A DNA stretch of 33,475 nucleotides from Clostridia bacterium (GCA_017459565.1 JAFUCP010000014.1:1-33475); one strand, 5' to 3'. Shown: positions 7,782 through 16,914, counted from the stretch's first letter. Notes: generated from the letters alone by a model not told the origin. Translations and numbers: made by a program.

Positions 7782-8348
7782 TTACAGCTGCTGCATAAAA
7801 TCGATGCCCGTCTTTTCGGAGACGATCCTCCAGCCGTCCCGGTCCTCCGGCTTTTGCGGCGCAGGCCTGAAGCCGAAGCGGTGGTACACCTTGATCGCGG
7901 GCCAGCTGGCGGTTTGGGTCGTCAGAAAAGCCGAACGATGTCCAAGCGTGTAAATCCTGCCCATGACCAGGGACACCAAGGGATAGGAAAGCCCGCGGCG
8001 CTGGTGGGCCGCGTCTATACCCACCCAGTGCAGCCGGCCCTCCGCCGAGGCCGGCCCATCCTCCCCATACCATGCGGTGGCGGTGGCAAAGGGCACGCCG
8101 GCGTCCGTCAGGAAGAACATCCGCTCATCCAGCAGCTCATCCGTCGGGTAATAGCGCCTGAAGCCGTTAAGCGCGGATTCCATGGTTTCAAACTCTCCCG
8201 CCGAAATCTCTATCCCGGCCCAGACGCGCTCGTCCCCGGGCTGAAAGCAGCGCCAGCCGTACCGGGCCGGCAGCGCAAACCGCGGCAGGTTTTCCAGCGA
8301 TTCCAGCCGCATAACCAGCCCGATCCACTCAACGGAATGATCCATCAT
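7782..8348 (-). CDS. GNAT family N-acetyltransferase
   Basis: 188 residues. Uses acetyl-CoA to acetylate an amine; the substrate cannot be predicted. The acetyl-CoA-binding motif A is recognisable in LHWVGIDAAHQRRGLSYPLV (Q/R-x-x-G core, about residues 107-126), followed by the motif B segment with W-P-A-I-K-V-Y-H-R-F-G-F, typical of the family. There is no signal peptide. Two adjacent ATG codons are possible starts (8348, 8345), with GAGGTG eight bases before the first. It sits between mutS (12 bases) and mutL (16 bases) and is probably cotranscribed with them. No member tied to mismatch repair is known to me, so position is its only link to repair. Confidence 0.85.
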   Translation of the reverse strand: MMDHSVEWIGLVMRLESLENLPRFALPARYGWRCFQPGDERVWAGIEISAGEFETMESALNGFRRYYPTDELLDERMFFLTDAGVPFATATAWYGEDGPASAEGRLHWVGIDAAHQRRGLSYPLVSLVMGRIYTLGHRSAFLTTQTASWPAIKVYHRFGFRPAPQKPEDRDGWRIVSEKTGIDFMQQL

Positions 8349-8360
8349 CCAAATAGCACC

Positions 8361-10952
8361 TCATATCCGTTTCGCCTTTTCGTTGATTTCAAACAGCTTG
8401 TTCAGCGCGTCAATGGGCGTCATGCTCACCACATCCAGCGCGGCAATCTCCTGAACCAGCTCCATGGGCTGGAAATCCAGCATACCAAGCTGCCGGTCCG
8501 CCGGTTTTTTTCTGTCGTCCAGTATGTTCTGGCCGATGGTGCCCCGCTTTTGTCCCTCGACCTCCAGCCGTGCCATGATCTGGCGCGCCCGGGCGATCAG
8601 CGATTTCGGCAGCCCGGCCAGCCGCGCGACGGACACGCCATAGCTCCTGTCCGCGCCGCCTCGCACGATCTTGCGCAGGAAGATGACGTCCTCCCCCTGC
8701 TCCTTGGCCGTGATTCGGAAATTGACCACCCCGCCAAGCTGGCCTTCAAGCTCCGAAAGCTCATGATAGTGCGTGGCGAACAGCGTGCGCGCGCCGCACT
8801 TTTCCCCGGCGATGTACTCCACAGCCGCCCACGCAATGGAAAGGCCGTCGAAGGTCGAGGTCCCCCGCCCCACCTCGTCCAGCAGCAGGAGACTTTGGGG
8901 TGTGGCGAACTTCAGAATGGTTGCCATCTCCGTCATTTCCACCATAAAGGTGGATTGGCCGCCATAAAGGTCATCGGAGGCGCCGATGCGGGTAAATATC
9001 CTGTCTGTGATGGCGATATCCGCTGCGTCGGCCGGGACAAATGAGCCCATATGGGCCATGAGGACGATCAGCGCAACCTGCCGCATATAGGTGGATTTGC
9101 CGGCCATGTTCGGTCCCGTGATGATCATGACGCGTTCATCCTGCGTCAGGGTCGTGTCGTTCGGGACGAAGCGTTCGCGTCCGATGGATGCCTCCACCAC
9201 GGGGTGCCGCCCGTTTTCGATGTGATAGCGGCCCTCGTCGTTGATGGCGGGCCGCGTATAGCCGTTTTTCATCGCCACATCGGAAAGGGCAAGCAGCACA
9301 TCCAGTGTTTTGAGCGCCTCAACCGTGCCTTCAAGCCGGGCCAGGTTGTCCTTTAACAGCTGGCGCAGTTCGCAAAACAGGCTGTATTCCAGCCGCATGG
9401 CGTTTTCCTCCGCGCCCAGGATCTTGCTCTCCAGTGCCTTGAGTTCATCGGTTATGAAGCGTTCGGCGTTTGCCAGAGTCTGCTTGCGCACGTAATTGTA
9501 TGGCACCTGGTCATAGAAGGACTTTGTGACTTCGATGTAATACCCGAAGACGCGATTATAGCCCACCTTCAGGTTCTTGATGCCGGTCTGTTCCCGCTCC
9601 CGGGCCTCGAGGGAGGTCAGATACTCCTTGCCATGGCTGCCGATTTCGCGCAGCTCGTCCAGCTCGGCGTTGTAGCCCTCCCGAATGATCCCGCCGTCCC
9701 GCACGGACAGCGGCGCATCAGGCGAAATGGCCCGGCGCAGGGTATCCGTCAGCTCCTTCATGGGGTCCAGCGCGTCCAGCGTCCCGCGGAGCAGCGGCGC
9801 GTCAAAGGCGCTGCCCCGGTCCTTGATCAGGGGCACACATTCCAGCGTGGACACAAGGCAGAGACAGTCCCGGGCATTGACGTTTTCATAGGCGATCCGG
9901 CTTAGGAGCCGCTCCACGTCGTATACGCCGTCGAAGGCCTCGCCGATGCCCTCCGCTTCCATGGGCTTTTGGGTGAATTGCTCCACGGCGTCAAGGCGCT
10001 GTTCGATGGTCTCGCGATCCTTGAGGGGCCGCTCGATCCAGGCGCGCATCAGGCGGCTGCCCATGGCAGTACGGGTTTTGTCCAATATCCATAGCAGCGA
10101 GCCCTTCCGCGTCTTGCCGCGCACGGTTTCCGTCAGCTCCAGGTTGCGCAGCGCCGCCTTGTCCAGCGTCAGAAAGCGGGCGCTCTCATAGGGCTTGGCG
10201 GTGATGATGTGTTCCAGCGCGTTTTTCTGCGTATGCGTCAGATATCCAAGCAGCGCCCCGGCCGCACTGACGGCCAGCCGCTGTCCGTCAAAACCCATAT
10301 CGGACAGGCTGCGGGAAAAGTGGGCCGACATGACCTTTGCGGCGACGGAATAGGTAAAATGCTCCTCGTCCAGCGTCTCCGCCCTTTGGGCGCGCTCCGG
10401 CTCCAGCGCCGCGAAGGCATCGGCATCGTTGACGATCACCTCGCTGGGGTTCAGCCGCGCCAGCTCGTCGGAGAGGCTGGCCCGCGCGTCCGTAAGCTGG
10501 AACAGCTGGAATTCACCGGTGGAAACGTCGCAGAACGCGCAGCCGGCCTGGTTTTTGCGCAGGCAGACCGCCGCGATATAATTGGGCTTCCGATCCTCAA
10601 GCATATTGCTCTCGATCACGGTGCCGGGTGTGACTACGCGGATAACCTCGCGCTCCACCAGTCCCTTGGCAGTTGCCGGATCGGTCATCTGTTCGCAGAT
10701 GGCGACCTTGTACCCCTTTTCGATCAGCTTTTGCAGGTAGGTGTCCACGGCGTGGTAGGGCACGCCGCACATGGGCGCGCGCTCCGACAGGCCGCAATCC
10801 TTGCCCGTCAACGTCAATTCCAGCTCCCGCGATACCAGCTTCGCGTCCTCAAAGAACATCTCATAGAAGTCGCCCAGCCGGTAAAAGAGTATCGTACCGG
10901 GGTATTGTTCCTTGATATTCAGGTATTGCTGCATCATGGGCGTAACAGGCAT
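8361..10952 (-). CDS. mutS: DNA mismatch repair protein MutS
   Basis: 863 residues, normal for MutS1. Recognises base mismatches and small loops and acts as an ATP-dependent clamp. The mismatch-reading Phe-x-Glu motif is present near the N-terminus (RLGDFYEMFFEDA). The C-terminal ABC-type ATPase has Walker A GPNMAGKST at about 613-621, Walker B/signature DEVGRGTSTFDG and the FATHYHEL motif. A short helical C-tail suggests dimer or tetramer contacts. The ATG at 10952 is preferred over an in-frame GTG nine bases upstream because GAGGTG then lies at proper distance. It follows the YlbF/YmcA-family gene by 37 bases in the same direction. Confidence 0.98.
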   Translation of the reverse strand: MPVTPMMQQYLNIKEQYPGTILFYRLGDFYEMFFEDAKLVSRELELTLTGKDCGLSERAPMCGVPYHAVDTYLQKLIEKGYKVAICEQMTDPATAKGLVEREVIRVVTPGTVIESNMLEDRKPNYIAAVCLRKNQAGCAFCDVSTGEFQLFQLTDARASLSDELARLNPSEVIVNDADAFAALEPERAQRAETLDEEHFTYSVAAKVMSAHFSRSLSDMGFDGQRLAVSAAGALLGYLTHTQKNALEHIITAKPYESARFLTLDKAALRNLELTETVRGKTRKGSLLWILDKTRTAMGSRLMRAWIERPLKDRETIEQRLDAVEQFTQKPMEAEGIGEAFDGVYDVERLLSRIAYENVNARDCLCLVSTLECVPLIKDRGSAFDAPLLRGTLDALDPMKELTDTLRRAISPDAPLSVRDGGIIREGYNAELDELREIGSHGKEYLTSLEAREREQTGIKNLKVGYNRVFGYYIEVTKSFYDQVPYNYVRKQTLANAERFITDELKALESKILGAEENAMRLEYSLFCELRQLLKDNLARLEGTVEALKTLDVLLALSDVAMKNGYTRPAINDEGRYHIENGRHPVVEASIGRERFVPNDTTLTQDERVMIITGPNMAGKSTYMRQVALIVLMAHMGSFVPADAADIAITDRIFTRIGASDDLYGGQSTFMVEMTEMATILKFATPQSLLLLDEVGRGTSTFDGLSIAWAAVEYIAGEKCGARTLFATHYHELSELEGQLGGVVNFRITAKEQGEDVIFLRKIVRGGADRSYGVSVARLAGLPKSLIARARQIMARLEVEGQKRGTIGQNILDDRKKPADRQLGMLDFQPMELVQEIAALDVVSMTPIDALNKLFEINEKAKRI

Positions 10953-10989
10953 GGATATCACCTCACTTTGGTAAATCGGGCCGCCTTTT

Positions 10990-11385
10990 TCAGTGGCAGC
11001 CGGGGCAGCTGTCGCAGCTGCCGGTGCATCCGGAGCTTTCCTCCATGTTCCCGGTGACGATGAATTGCAACACCTGGTTGATCTGGCCGATCAGCGCGTT
11101 GAATTCATTCCGGGCAGCGGTCAGCTCCGCGACATCGTCGATCAATTGCAGCTTTTCCTGGGCCTCGTCCATCTCGTCGGCCACGCGCTTGAGCGCGCCG
11201 GGGTCCGGGTTTTCGCCCTGCATCAAATCCTGTAGCTGCGTGCGCTTTTCCAGATAGGTTCCCATGGCCCTGGCTGCCTCCTCGTTGGCCATGGCCTTGT
11301 CCTCTGCTTTTTTCATGTTCAGATATGCTTCGCTTTCAAGCAGGGCCTGTCCCAGTTCGCGCGTCTTTTGGAATACGACATCCAT
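10990..11385 (-). CDS. YlbF/YmcA family protein with four-Cys tail
   Basis: 131 residues, almost all helical. In B. subtilis, YlbF and YmcA with YaaT form a complex that binds iron-sulfur clusters and affects RNase Y-dependent mRNA processing, competence, biofilm formation and sporulation. The core shows the family pattern (TRELGQALLESEAYL, then a long charged helix). It ends in C120-x3-C124-x2-C127-x2-C130-His, a compact metal-ligand set that fits cluster binding. It starts five bases after the miaB stop; the ribosome site lies in the last miaB codons. B. subtilis likewise has ymcA directly after ymcB (miaB), so it is closer to YmcA by position. Which paralogue it is cannot be settled by eye. 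Confidence 0.8.
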   Translation of the reverse strand: MDVVFQKTRELGQALLESEAYLNMKKAEDKAMANEEAARAMGTYLEKRTQLQDLMQGENPDPGALKRVADEMDEAQEKLQLIDDVAELTAARNEFNALIGQINQVLQFIVTGNMEESSGCTGSCDSCPGCH

Positions 11386-11390
11386 ATCCT

Positions 11391-12791
11391 CTATTCCTCC
11401 GTTTTGATTTGTCGCCCGCGCAGCGTGTTGCGCCCCGCGGAGGTGATTTCAACATCGGCAAACCGTCCGATCAGGCTGCTTTCGCCGGGGAAGTTCACCA
11501 TGTGCCCCCGGGGCGTCTTGCCGCCGACGGATAAGCTGTCGCGGGTGGAAACGGCCTCCACCAGGACGCGCTCCCGCCTGCCAACCTGGGCCTCAAGTAC
11601 CTCAAGGGAGATGGCCTGCTGCACATCGATCAGGCGCTGGATGCGTTCGCTCTTGACCTCATAGGGCGTATCGTCCGGCATGGAGGCGGCCCGGGTGCCC
11701 TTTCTGGGCGAATAGATGAAGGTGTAGGCGGCGTCGAAGCGGACCTGCCTGACCAGGCTGAGCGTCTCCTCAAACTGCTCAAGCGTCTCCCCCGGAAAGC
11801 CCACGATGATATCGCTGGTCAATCCGATTTCCGGGCACACGGCGCGCAGCTTGCGAACCAGTTCGACGTAGTGTTCGCTGGTATAGCTTCGGTTCATGCG
11901 CTTCAGCACTTCGTCGCTGCCCGCCTGCACCGGCAGATGCAGCTGAGGCATCAGGTGTTCAAGCTCCCCGAAGGCATGGATCAGCTCGTCGGACAGGTCC
12001 TTCGGGTGGGAGGTCATGAAGCGTATGCGCTCGATGCCCAGGCGGTCGATGCGGTACAAAAGCTCCGCAAACGCCGCGCCGCCGCCCCGATAGGAGTTCA
12101 CATTCTGCCCCAGCAGCATGATCTCCTTCGCCCCCGCGTCCCGCAGGCGCGCGCACTCCATGAGTACGGCCTCCGGCTCCCGGGAGCGCTCCCGGCCGCG
12201 AACATAGGGCACGATGCAATAGGTGCAGAAGTTGTCGCAGCCGTACATGATGTTGACGAAGGTGCTGAAGGACGTGCCGCGGCGCTCGGGCATCCCTTCC
12301 ACCACCTCGCCGTCGGTGTCCAGAACCTCTACGACGGGTTGCCCGCCGGTCAGCACGCGGTACACGTATTCCGGCAGCCTGTACAGGTTGTGGGTGCCAT
12401 AGACCAAGTCGATAAACGGATAGCGCGCCTTCATCATGGCGGCCATACCCTTTTCCTGAGTCATGCAGCCGCCGACGCAGATCAACAGATCCGGTTTGGT
12501 CTTTTTAAGCTCCTTGAGCCATATGACATTCCCAAGCGCCTTGTTTTCCGCATTTTCCCGGACGCAACAGGTGTTGTAGAGTATGAGATCCGCCTGCTCG
12601 CGCACGTCCTCGCGAGACATGCCCATTTCCTCCAGCATCCCAGCGATGGATTCGGAATCGCGTTCGTTCATCTGGCAGCCCATGGAAACGATATGATAGC
12701 GCCTGGGGCGCTTTTCAAGCGATCTGACCAGCTGCATGTATTCGCGCTGTCTGAGCATCTCCTGCTCGGAGACGATTGGCCTTTCCTTCAT
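11391..12791 (-). CDS. miaB: tRNA-2-methylthio-N6-dimethylallyladenosine synthase MiaB
   Basis: 466 residues. A radical SAM enzyme that inserts a methylthio group at C2 of i6A37 in tRNA. Three N-terminal UPF0004-domain cysteines for the auxiliary cluster are visible (C39, C75 or C76, C109). The radical SAM triad C185-x3-C189-x2-C192 lies in CDNFCTYCIVPYVRGRERSR, a sequence diagnostic of MiaB. The C-terminal TRAM domain occupies about 395-460 (RERVLVEAVS and GKTPRGHMVNF). The N-terminus is about 30 residues longer than the minimal enzyme. The start ATG has TGAGGA overlapping the rng stop. MiaA, which makes its substrate, is encoded downstream in the same run. Confidence 0.97.
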   Translation of the reverse strand: MKERPIVSEQEMLRQREYMQLVRSLEKRPRRYHIVSMGCQMNERDSESIAGMLEEMGMSREDVREQADLILYNTCCVRENAENKALGNVIWLKELKKTKPDLLICVGGCMTQEKGMAAMMKARYPFIDLVYGTHNLYRLPEYVYRVLTGGQPVVEVLDTDGEVVEGMPERRGTSFSTFVNIMYGCDNFCTYCIVPYVRGRERSREPEAVLMECARLRDAGAKEIMLLGQNVNSYRGGGAAFAELLYRIDRLGIERIRFMTSHPKDLSDELIHAFGELEHLMPQLHLPVQAGSDEVLKRMNRSYTSEHYVELVRKLRAVCPEIGLTSDIIVGFPGETLEQFEETLSLVRQVRFDAAYTFIYSPRKGTRAASMPDDTPYEVKSERIQRLIDVQQAISLEVLEAQVGRRERVLVEAVSTRDSLSVGGKTPRGHMVNFPGESSLIGRFADVEITSAGRNTLRGRQIKTEE

Positions 12792-12800
12792 GATTGATCC

Positions 12801-14291
12801 TCACTTCAATGGTTTGCAGTCGCGGCCCGGCGCGCCGGCGGCCACGGTTGAGAGCCTGTATTCCCCCGCCTCGGCACCTTCAATGGCGCGGACGAACACC
12901 TCGCCTGCGCCGGGCGCGCCGATGGTGCGCATCCAATCGCACATCTGCGGCGCCCCCTCGCAGAGAATCGCCCCCGCATCTCCGGCGCGCCTGCGCCGCC
13001 AGATATCCCGCAGGGCACGACGGGCCGTGGTCTCATGGGAAAACACGGTCCCGTTTCCGCCGCAGTGGGAGCAGGTGTGCAGCAGCTGTGCGGCAAGGGA
13101 CTGGCGCACTTTCTTGCGTGTGATTTCCACCAGTCCCAGTGCCGTCATATCCAGAACGTTGACGCGGTTCGCGTCCAGACGCGCCCATTCGCGCAGCGCG
13201 TCCAGCAGCCTCTGGCGATGCTCCGGCTTTTCCATGTCGATAAAATCGACAATCACGATGCCGCCGATATCCCTGAGCCGAAGCTGGCGCATCAGCTCCC
13301 GACCGGCCTCCAGGTTGTTGGCGAGGATCGTCTCCTCGGCGCTTCCATTGCCCACGTTTTTGCCGGTGTTCACATCCACTGTGGTGAGCGCTTCCGTCTC
13401 CTCGATGACCAGCGAACCGCCGCTTTTGAGCCAGACATACTTTTGAAGGGCTTTGTCGGCCTGCGCATCCACACGGTACAGGTCAAAAAGGGGCGTCTGG
13501 CTGTCGTGCAGCCGCACGCGGTCCGCCCACTGCGGCGCATGGCTCAGGACAATGCCTCGCAGCCGCTTATAGTCCTCCGCGCCATCCACCCAGAGCGCGT
13601 CCACTGCTTCGCCCAGCCGGTTGCGCACGGCAATAAGCATCAGACTGTTGTCGTCGTGCAGCAGCTTCGGGGCCGTGCAATGCTTTGCCCGCCCAAGTAT
13701 ATCGCGCCATTGGGCAAAGAGGCGCTCGAATTCACCGTTCAGCTCGTCCTCAGACGCGCCTGCCGCCGCGGTGCGCAGGATCAGCCCCGGACCGCCGTCC
13801 GAAGTCAGCGCAAGGCCAATGCCGCGCAGACGAGCGCGCTCCGTCGCATCTTCAATCTTCCGGGACACGCCCACATATCCCGCCTCGGACAGCAGCACCA
13901 TGAGCCTTCCGGGCAGCGTGATTTGGCAGGACAGCCGCGGCCCCTTTGCGCCGGGCTGCGATTTAACGACCTGAACGAGCAGTTCTCCCCCCCGCCGCGC
14001 CATTTCCTCAATGCGCGTCTTGCCCAGCCGCTTGGAAAGCTCGCGCTCTGCCACGAGGTCCGTCCGGATATCGCCCGCCGCCAGAAAACCATTCTTGTCC
14101 GCGCCAATGTCCACAAACGCGGCGTTCATGCCCGAAAGCACGTTTTCGACGCGGCCAAGATAGATATTCCCCGTCAGGTTTTCGGAGCCGGGCCTCTCGC
14201 AGTACAGCTCGCACAGCCGGTCATCCTCAATGACCGCCATCCGCGTCTGGTCCATCACGCGCTCTATGAGCAGCGTCTGCGTCATCTGCAT
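12801..14291 (-). CDS. rng: ribonuclease E/G family endoribonuclease (RNase G-like)
   Basis: 496 residues. A 5'-end-sensing, single-strand-specific endoribonuclease of rRNA maturation and mRNA decay. The embedded S1 domain begins at about residue 38 (GNIYLGRVENVLSGMNAAFVD). Catalytic metal ligands are D306 in DVNTGKN and D349 in VDFIDM. The zinc-link cysteines are C407 and C410 (CSHCGG). These positions match E. coli RNase E closely, so the catalytic core is complete, while the long RNase E scaffold tail is absent. GGAGG lies seven bases before the ATG. It follows the DUF2344 gene by 13 bases; that pairing recurs in Bacillota, often next to rplU-rpmA, which are absent here. Confidence 0.95.
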   Translation of the reverse strand: MQMTQTLLIERVMDQTRMAVIEDDRLCELYCERPGSENLTGNIYLGRVENVLSGMNAAFVDIGADKNGFLAAGDIRTDLVAERELSKRLGKTRIEEMARRGGELLVQVVKSQPGAKGPRLSCQITLPGRLMVLLSEAGYVGVSRKIEDATERARLRGIGLALTSDGGPGLILRTAAAGASEDELNGEFERLFAQWRDILGRAKHCTAPKLLHDDNSLMLIAVRNRLGEAVDALWVDGAEDYKRLRGIVLSHAPQWADRVRLHDSQTPLFDLYRVDAQADKALQKYVWLKSGGSLVIEETEALTTVDVNTGKNVGNGSAEETILANNLEAGRELMRQLRLRDIGGIVIVDFIDMEKPEHRQRLLDALREWARLDANRVNVLDMTALGLVEITRKKVRQSLAAQLLHTCSHCGGNGTVFSHETTARRALRDIWRRRRAGDAGAILCEGAPQMCDWMRTIGAPGAGEVFVRAIEGAEAGEYRLSTVAAGAPGRDCKPLK

Positions 14292-14304
14292 TTTCAGTCC
14301 TCCG

Positions 14305-14973
14305 CTACAGCGTCATCAGCGGCGCTGGTTCTCCGTCCGGGCCCTTGCCGAGCAGCATGAGCCGGTGGATCCGCGCCTGGGGCGCTTCGACGCCTGCCAT
14401 ATCCGCCAGCAGGGCAATCAATAGCTCCGGCTTAATGGAATCTCGTTCCGTCAGCATGAGCCTCGCTTCAAAACCATCCGACGTCGGTTTTAAATCAATC
14501 ACCAACGGTCTTGCGTCGATCTCCTTTTCGCCGGACTTGGTCTTTTTCGTCGCAGGCACATGCTCCATGGCCAAAAAGGCGGGAATCTGGTCGACGACCA
14601 CGATGGCGCTCTCGCCCGCAAGCTGCACGCGGTAGTCCGCCATGGCGACCAGGGCCATGGGCGCGGCGTGCCTGTCGTCGATCATGCGCACCTCCAACAC
14701 GGGCAGGTCCGCGGGCAGCGCCGCGCGGATGGCCTCCTCCGTCCGCTTTCGCCCCATGGGCGCGCTGAGCTTGATATCGATGATCTCATATTCGCTGGTC
14801 CAGCCCAGCGCCAGGGCCGAGCCGAAGGACATCACCGGATGGGGGTTGAAGCCCTGGGTATAGGCGATGGGCAGGCCTGTGCGGTTCACGGCGCGCTGAA
14901 AGAAGCGCTGCAAATCCAGGTGGGATATGAACCGCAGGCGGGGCTGCTTTCCGAAGCGGATCAAGGCTCTCAT
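14305..14973 (-). CDS. radical SAM-associated DUF2344 protein (TIGR03936 family)
   Basis: 222 residues. The function is not established. The family is recognised by the start MRALIRFGKQPRLRFISHLD, then RAVNRTGLPIAYTQGFNPHP and FGSALALGWTSEYE. It has no cysteine motif of its own and is usually encoded beside, or fused to, the TIGR03960 B12-binding/radical SAM protein, exactly as here (27 bases downstream of it). The pair is presumed to act together, possibly on tRNA or another RNA given the rng and miaB neighbours; that is inference from context. The start ATG is taken at 14973. Confidence 0.88.
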   Translation of the reverse strand: MRALIRFGKQPRLRFISHLDLQRFFQRAVNRTGLPIAYTQGFNPHPVMSFGSALALGWTSEYEIIDIKLSAPMGRKRTEEAIRAALPADLPVLEVRMIDDRHAAPMALVAMADYRVQLAGESAIVVVDQIPAFLAMEHVPATKKTKSGEKEIDARPLVIDLKPTSDGFEARLMLTERDSIKPELLIALLADMAGVEAPQARIHRLMLLGKGPDGEPAPLMTL

Positions 14974-15000
14974 ATACGCAACTCCTCTGAAATATGTGAA

Positions 15001-16848
15001 TCAACGGCCTTCACACGCGCCGGGATAGCGCTTTACGCCGCAACCGGTGCAGCCCTTGCGACAATCCGGTGTACATTCCGCGCGCCGGGCCCTCTCCCAT
15101 TCCCGCAGCAGGTAGGCCTTTGTCACGCCGCAGTCCAGGTGGTCCCAGGGAAAAATCTCGTCCGTGTCGCGCTCCCGGGTGGCGTAAAACCCCGGATCGA
15201 TGCCCGTCTCCTCAAACGCCCTGAGCCATAAATCGTATCTGAACTGGTCGCTCCAGCCATCAAAGCGGCAGCCGAGCCGCCACGCGCGCTCCAGCGCCTC
15301 TGCAAGCCGCCTGTCGCCCCGGGCGAACACGGCCTCGATGAAGCTGACATCCGGCGCATGGTACTTGAAATCCACGCCCTTGACCCGGCTGAGGGCCTGC
15401 CGGAGCAGCTGCTGGCGATGCACGACGGTCTCATAGTCCAGCTGGCCGGACCACTGGAAGGGGGTGTCGTTCTTGGGCACGAAAACGGAGGCGCTGACCG
15501 TGATGCGCAGTCCGGGCGCGCGGCGCTCCTTGGGGACGGAGAAATAGCAGCGCCGCACCTTTTCCGCGAGGTCCGCGATGCCCAGCGCGTCCTCGTCCGT
15601 CTCCGTGGGCAGTCCCAGCATGAAATACAGCTTCACGGCGGACCACCCCTGTTCAAAGGCGTCGGTTACGGAGCGCATCAAATCCTCCTCCGTGACGCCC
15701 TTGTTGATCACGTCCCGCAGGCGCTGGGTGCCCGCTTCGGGGGCCAGCGTCAGCGCGGTCTTGCGCACCTTCTGGGTTTCCTTAAGAGTATCGGTCAGCA
15801 CCGTGTCGATGCGCTGGGACGGCAGCGAGATCTTGACCCTGCGGGCGGCGAACTTCTCCACCATTTGGTGGGCCAGCTCCGGCAGGCAGGAATAATCGCC
15901 GCTGGAAAGGCTCATCAGTGAAATTTCATCGTAGCCTGTGGCGCTGACAAGGTCCTCCGCCATCGACATGAGATTATTGATGCTCCGCTCCCGCACGGGG
16001 CGGTAAATCATGCCCGCCTGGCAAAAGCGACAGCCCCGGGTGCAGCCCCGGAAGATTTCCAGCATGATGCGGTTGTGTATGATTTCGCCGTAGGGCACGA
16101 TGAGCTTATCCGGGTAGACGGCGTCGTCCAGGCTGTTTACCATGGCCTTGCGGACCACTTCCGGCGCGCCGCTGCCCGGCTTGGGCGTCACGCCTCTGAC
16201 GGTCCCGTCGGGATTGTACTGAACGTCGTACAGCGAGGGCACATAGATGCCGGGAATCTGCGCGGCCATCTTCAGGTAATCCTCCCGGGGCCGCCCGGAG
16301 GCCTTCCACCATTTGTACACATCGATGGTTTGCAGGGTCTCCTCCTCGCCGTCGCCCAGGGCGATCAGATCCACGAAGGGGGCCAGCGGCTCCGGGTTGA
16401 AGGCGCAGGGGCCGCCGCAGATCACGAAGGGGCCTTCCCTGCGGTCCTCCCGGCGCAGCGGTATGCCGGCCAGATCCAGTGCCTCGAGGATATTCGTAAA
16501 GCTCATCTCGTATTGCAGCGTGATGCCCAGCAGGTCAAACTCCCGGACAGGTGTGCGCGATTCCAGCGAAAAGAGAGGGATTCCGTCGCGGCGCATCAGC
16601 TCCGCCATGTCTACCCACGGGGAAAACACGCGCTCGCACCAGGCGTCCTCGCGCTTGTTGATGGCGTGGTAGAGTATCTTCATGCCCAGATGGGACATGC
16701 CCACCTCATAGGTATCGGGAAACAGGAAAGCATAGCGCACATCCACCGCGTCCGCGTCTTTCATGACGGCGTTGAATTCGCCGCCCATGTAACGAACGGG
16801 CTTCTGTACGGACATAAGCAGGTTTTCAATGCGGTCGGACAGGCTCAA
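15001..16848 (-). CDS. B12-binding-domain radical SAM protein (TIGR03960 family)
   Basis: 615 residues, reaction unknown. The start is taken as TTG at 16848: GGAGG is seven bases upstream, and the resulting SLSDRIENLLMSVQKPVRYMGGE matches the family N-terminus. An ATG 33 bases further in would lose part of it, and longer frames add unrelated sequence. The N-terminal third resembles a cobalamin-binding Rossmann domain (FPDTYEVGMSHLGMKILYH), although no DxHxxG is obvious. The radical SAM cluster is C269-x3-C273-x2-C276 in CTRGCRFCQAG. A further cysteine group closes the protein (C-x3-C-x3-C-x2-C near the end) and may hold an extra cluster. It is the first gene of the long minus-strand run. Confidence 0.9.
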   Translation of the reverse strand: MSLSDRIENLLMSVQKPVRYMGGEFNAVMKDADAVDVRYAFLFPDTYEVGMSHLGMKILYHAINKREDAWCERVFSPWVDMAELMRRDGIPLFSLESRTPVREFDLLGITLQYEMSFTNILEALDLAGIPLRREDRREGPFVICGGPCAFNPEPLAPFVDLIALGDGEEETLQTIDVYKWWKASGRPREDYLKMAAQIPGIYVPSLYDVQYNPDGTVRGVTPKPGSGAPEVVRKAMVNSLDDAVYPDKLIVPYGEIIHNRIMLEIFRGCTRGCRFCQAGMIYRPVRERSINNLMSMAEDLVSATGYDEISLMSLSSGDYSCLPELAHQMVEKFAARRVKISLPSQRIDTVLTDTLKETQKVRKTALTLAPEAGTQRLRDVINKGVTEEDLMRSVTDAFEQGWSAVKLYFMLGLPTETDEDALGIADLAEKVRRCYFSVPKERRAPGLRITVSASVFVPKNDTPFQWSGQLDYETVVHRQQLLRQALSRVKGVDFKYHAPDVSFIEAVFARGDRRLAEALERAWRLGCRFDGWSDQFRYDLWLRAFEETGIDPGFYATRERDTDEIFPWDHLDCGVTKAYLLREWERARRAECTPDCRKGCTGCGVKRYPGACEGR

Positions 16849-16885
16849 TGCAATTCCTCCTGTTGCGCAAACATATACCACGCTA

Positions 16886-16914
16886 ACTTTAACACGAATC
16901 CGTCTTTTCTTCAA
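16886..16914 (-). promoter_or_regulatory. candidate promoter of the eleven-gene minus-strand run
   Basis: Read on the minus strand: TTGAAG (16914-16909), 17 bases, TAAAGT (16891-16886); each hexamer matches the sigma-A consensus at 4 of 6 positions. An alternative extended -10, TGGTATATG, lies at 16880-16872 without a good -35. It lies 38 bases before the TTG start, in an AT-richer patch (about 16870-16970) that stands out from the GC-rich surroundings. Confidence 0.4.

Noticed and set aside
13035-14360. Long open frame on the plus strand opposite rng
   Set aside because: It is the antisense shadow of rng, whose catalytic residues are all in place; there is no supported ribosome site or family match.
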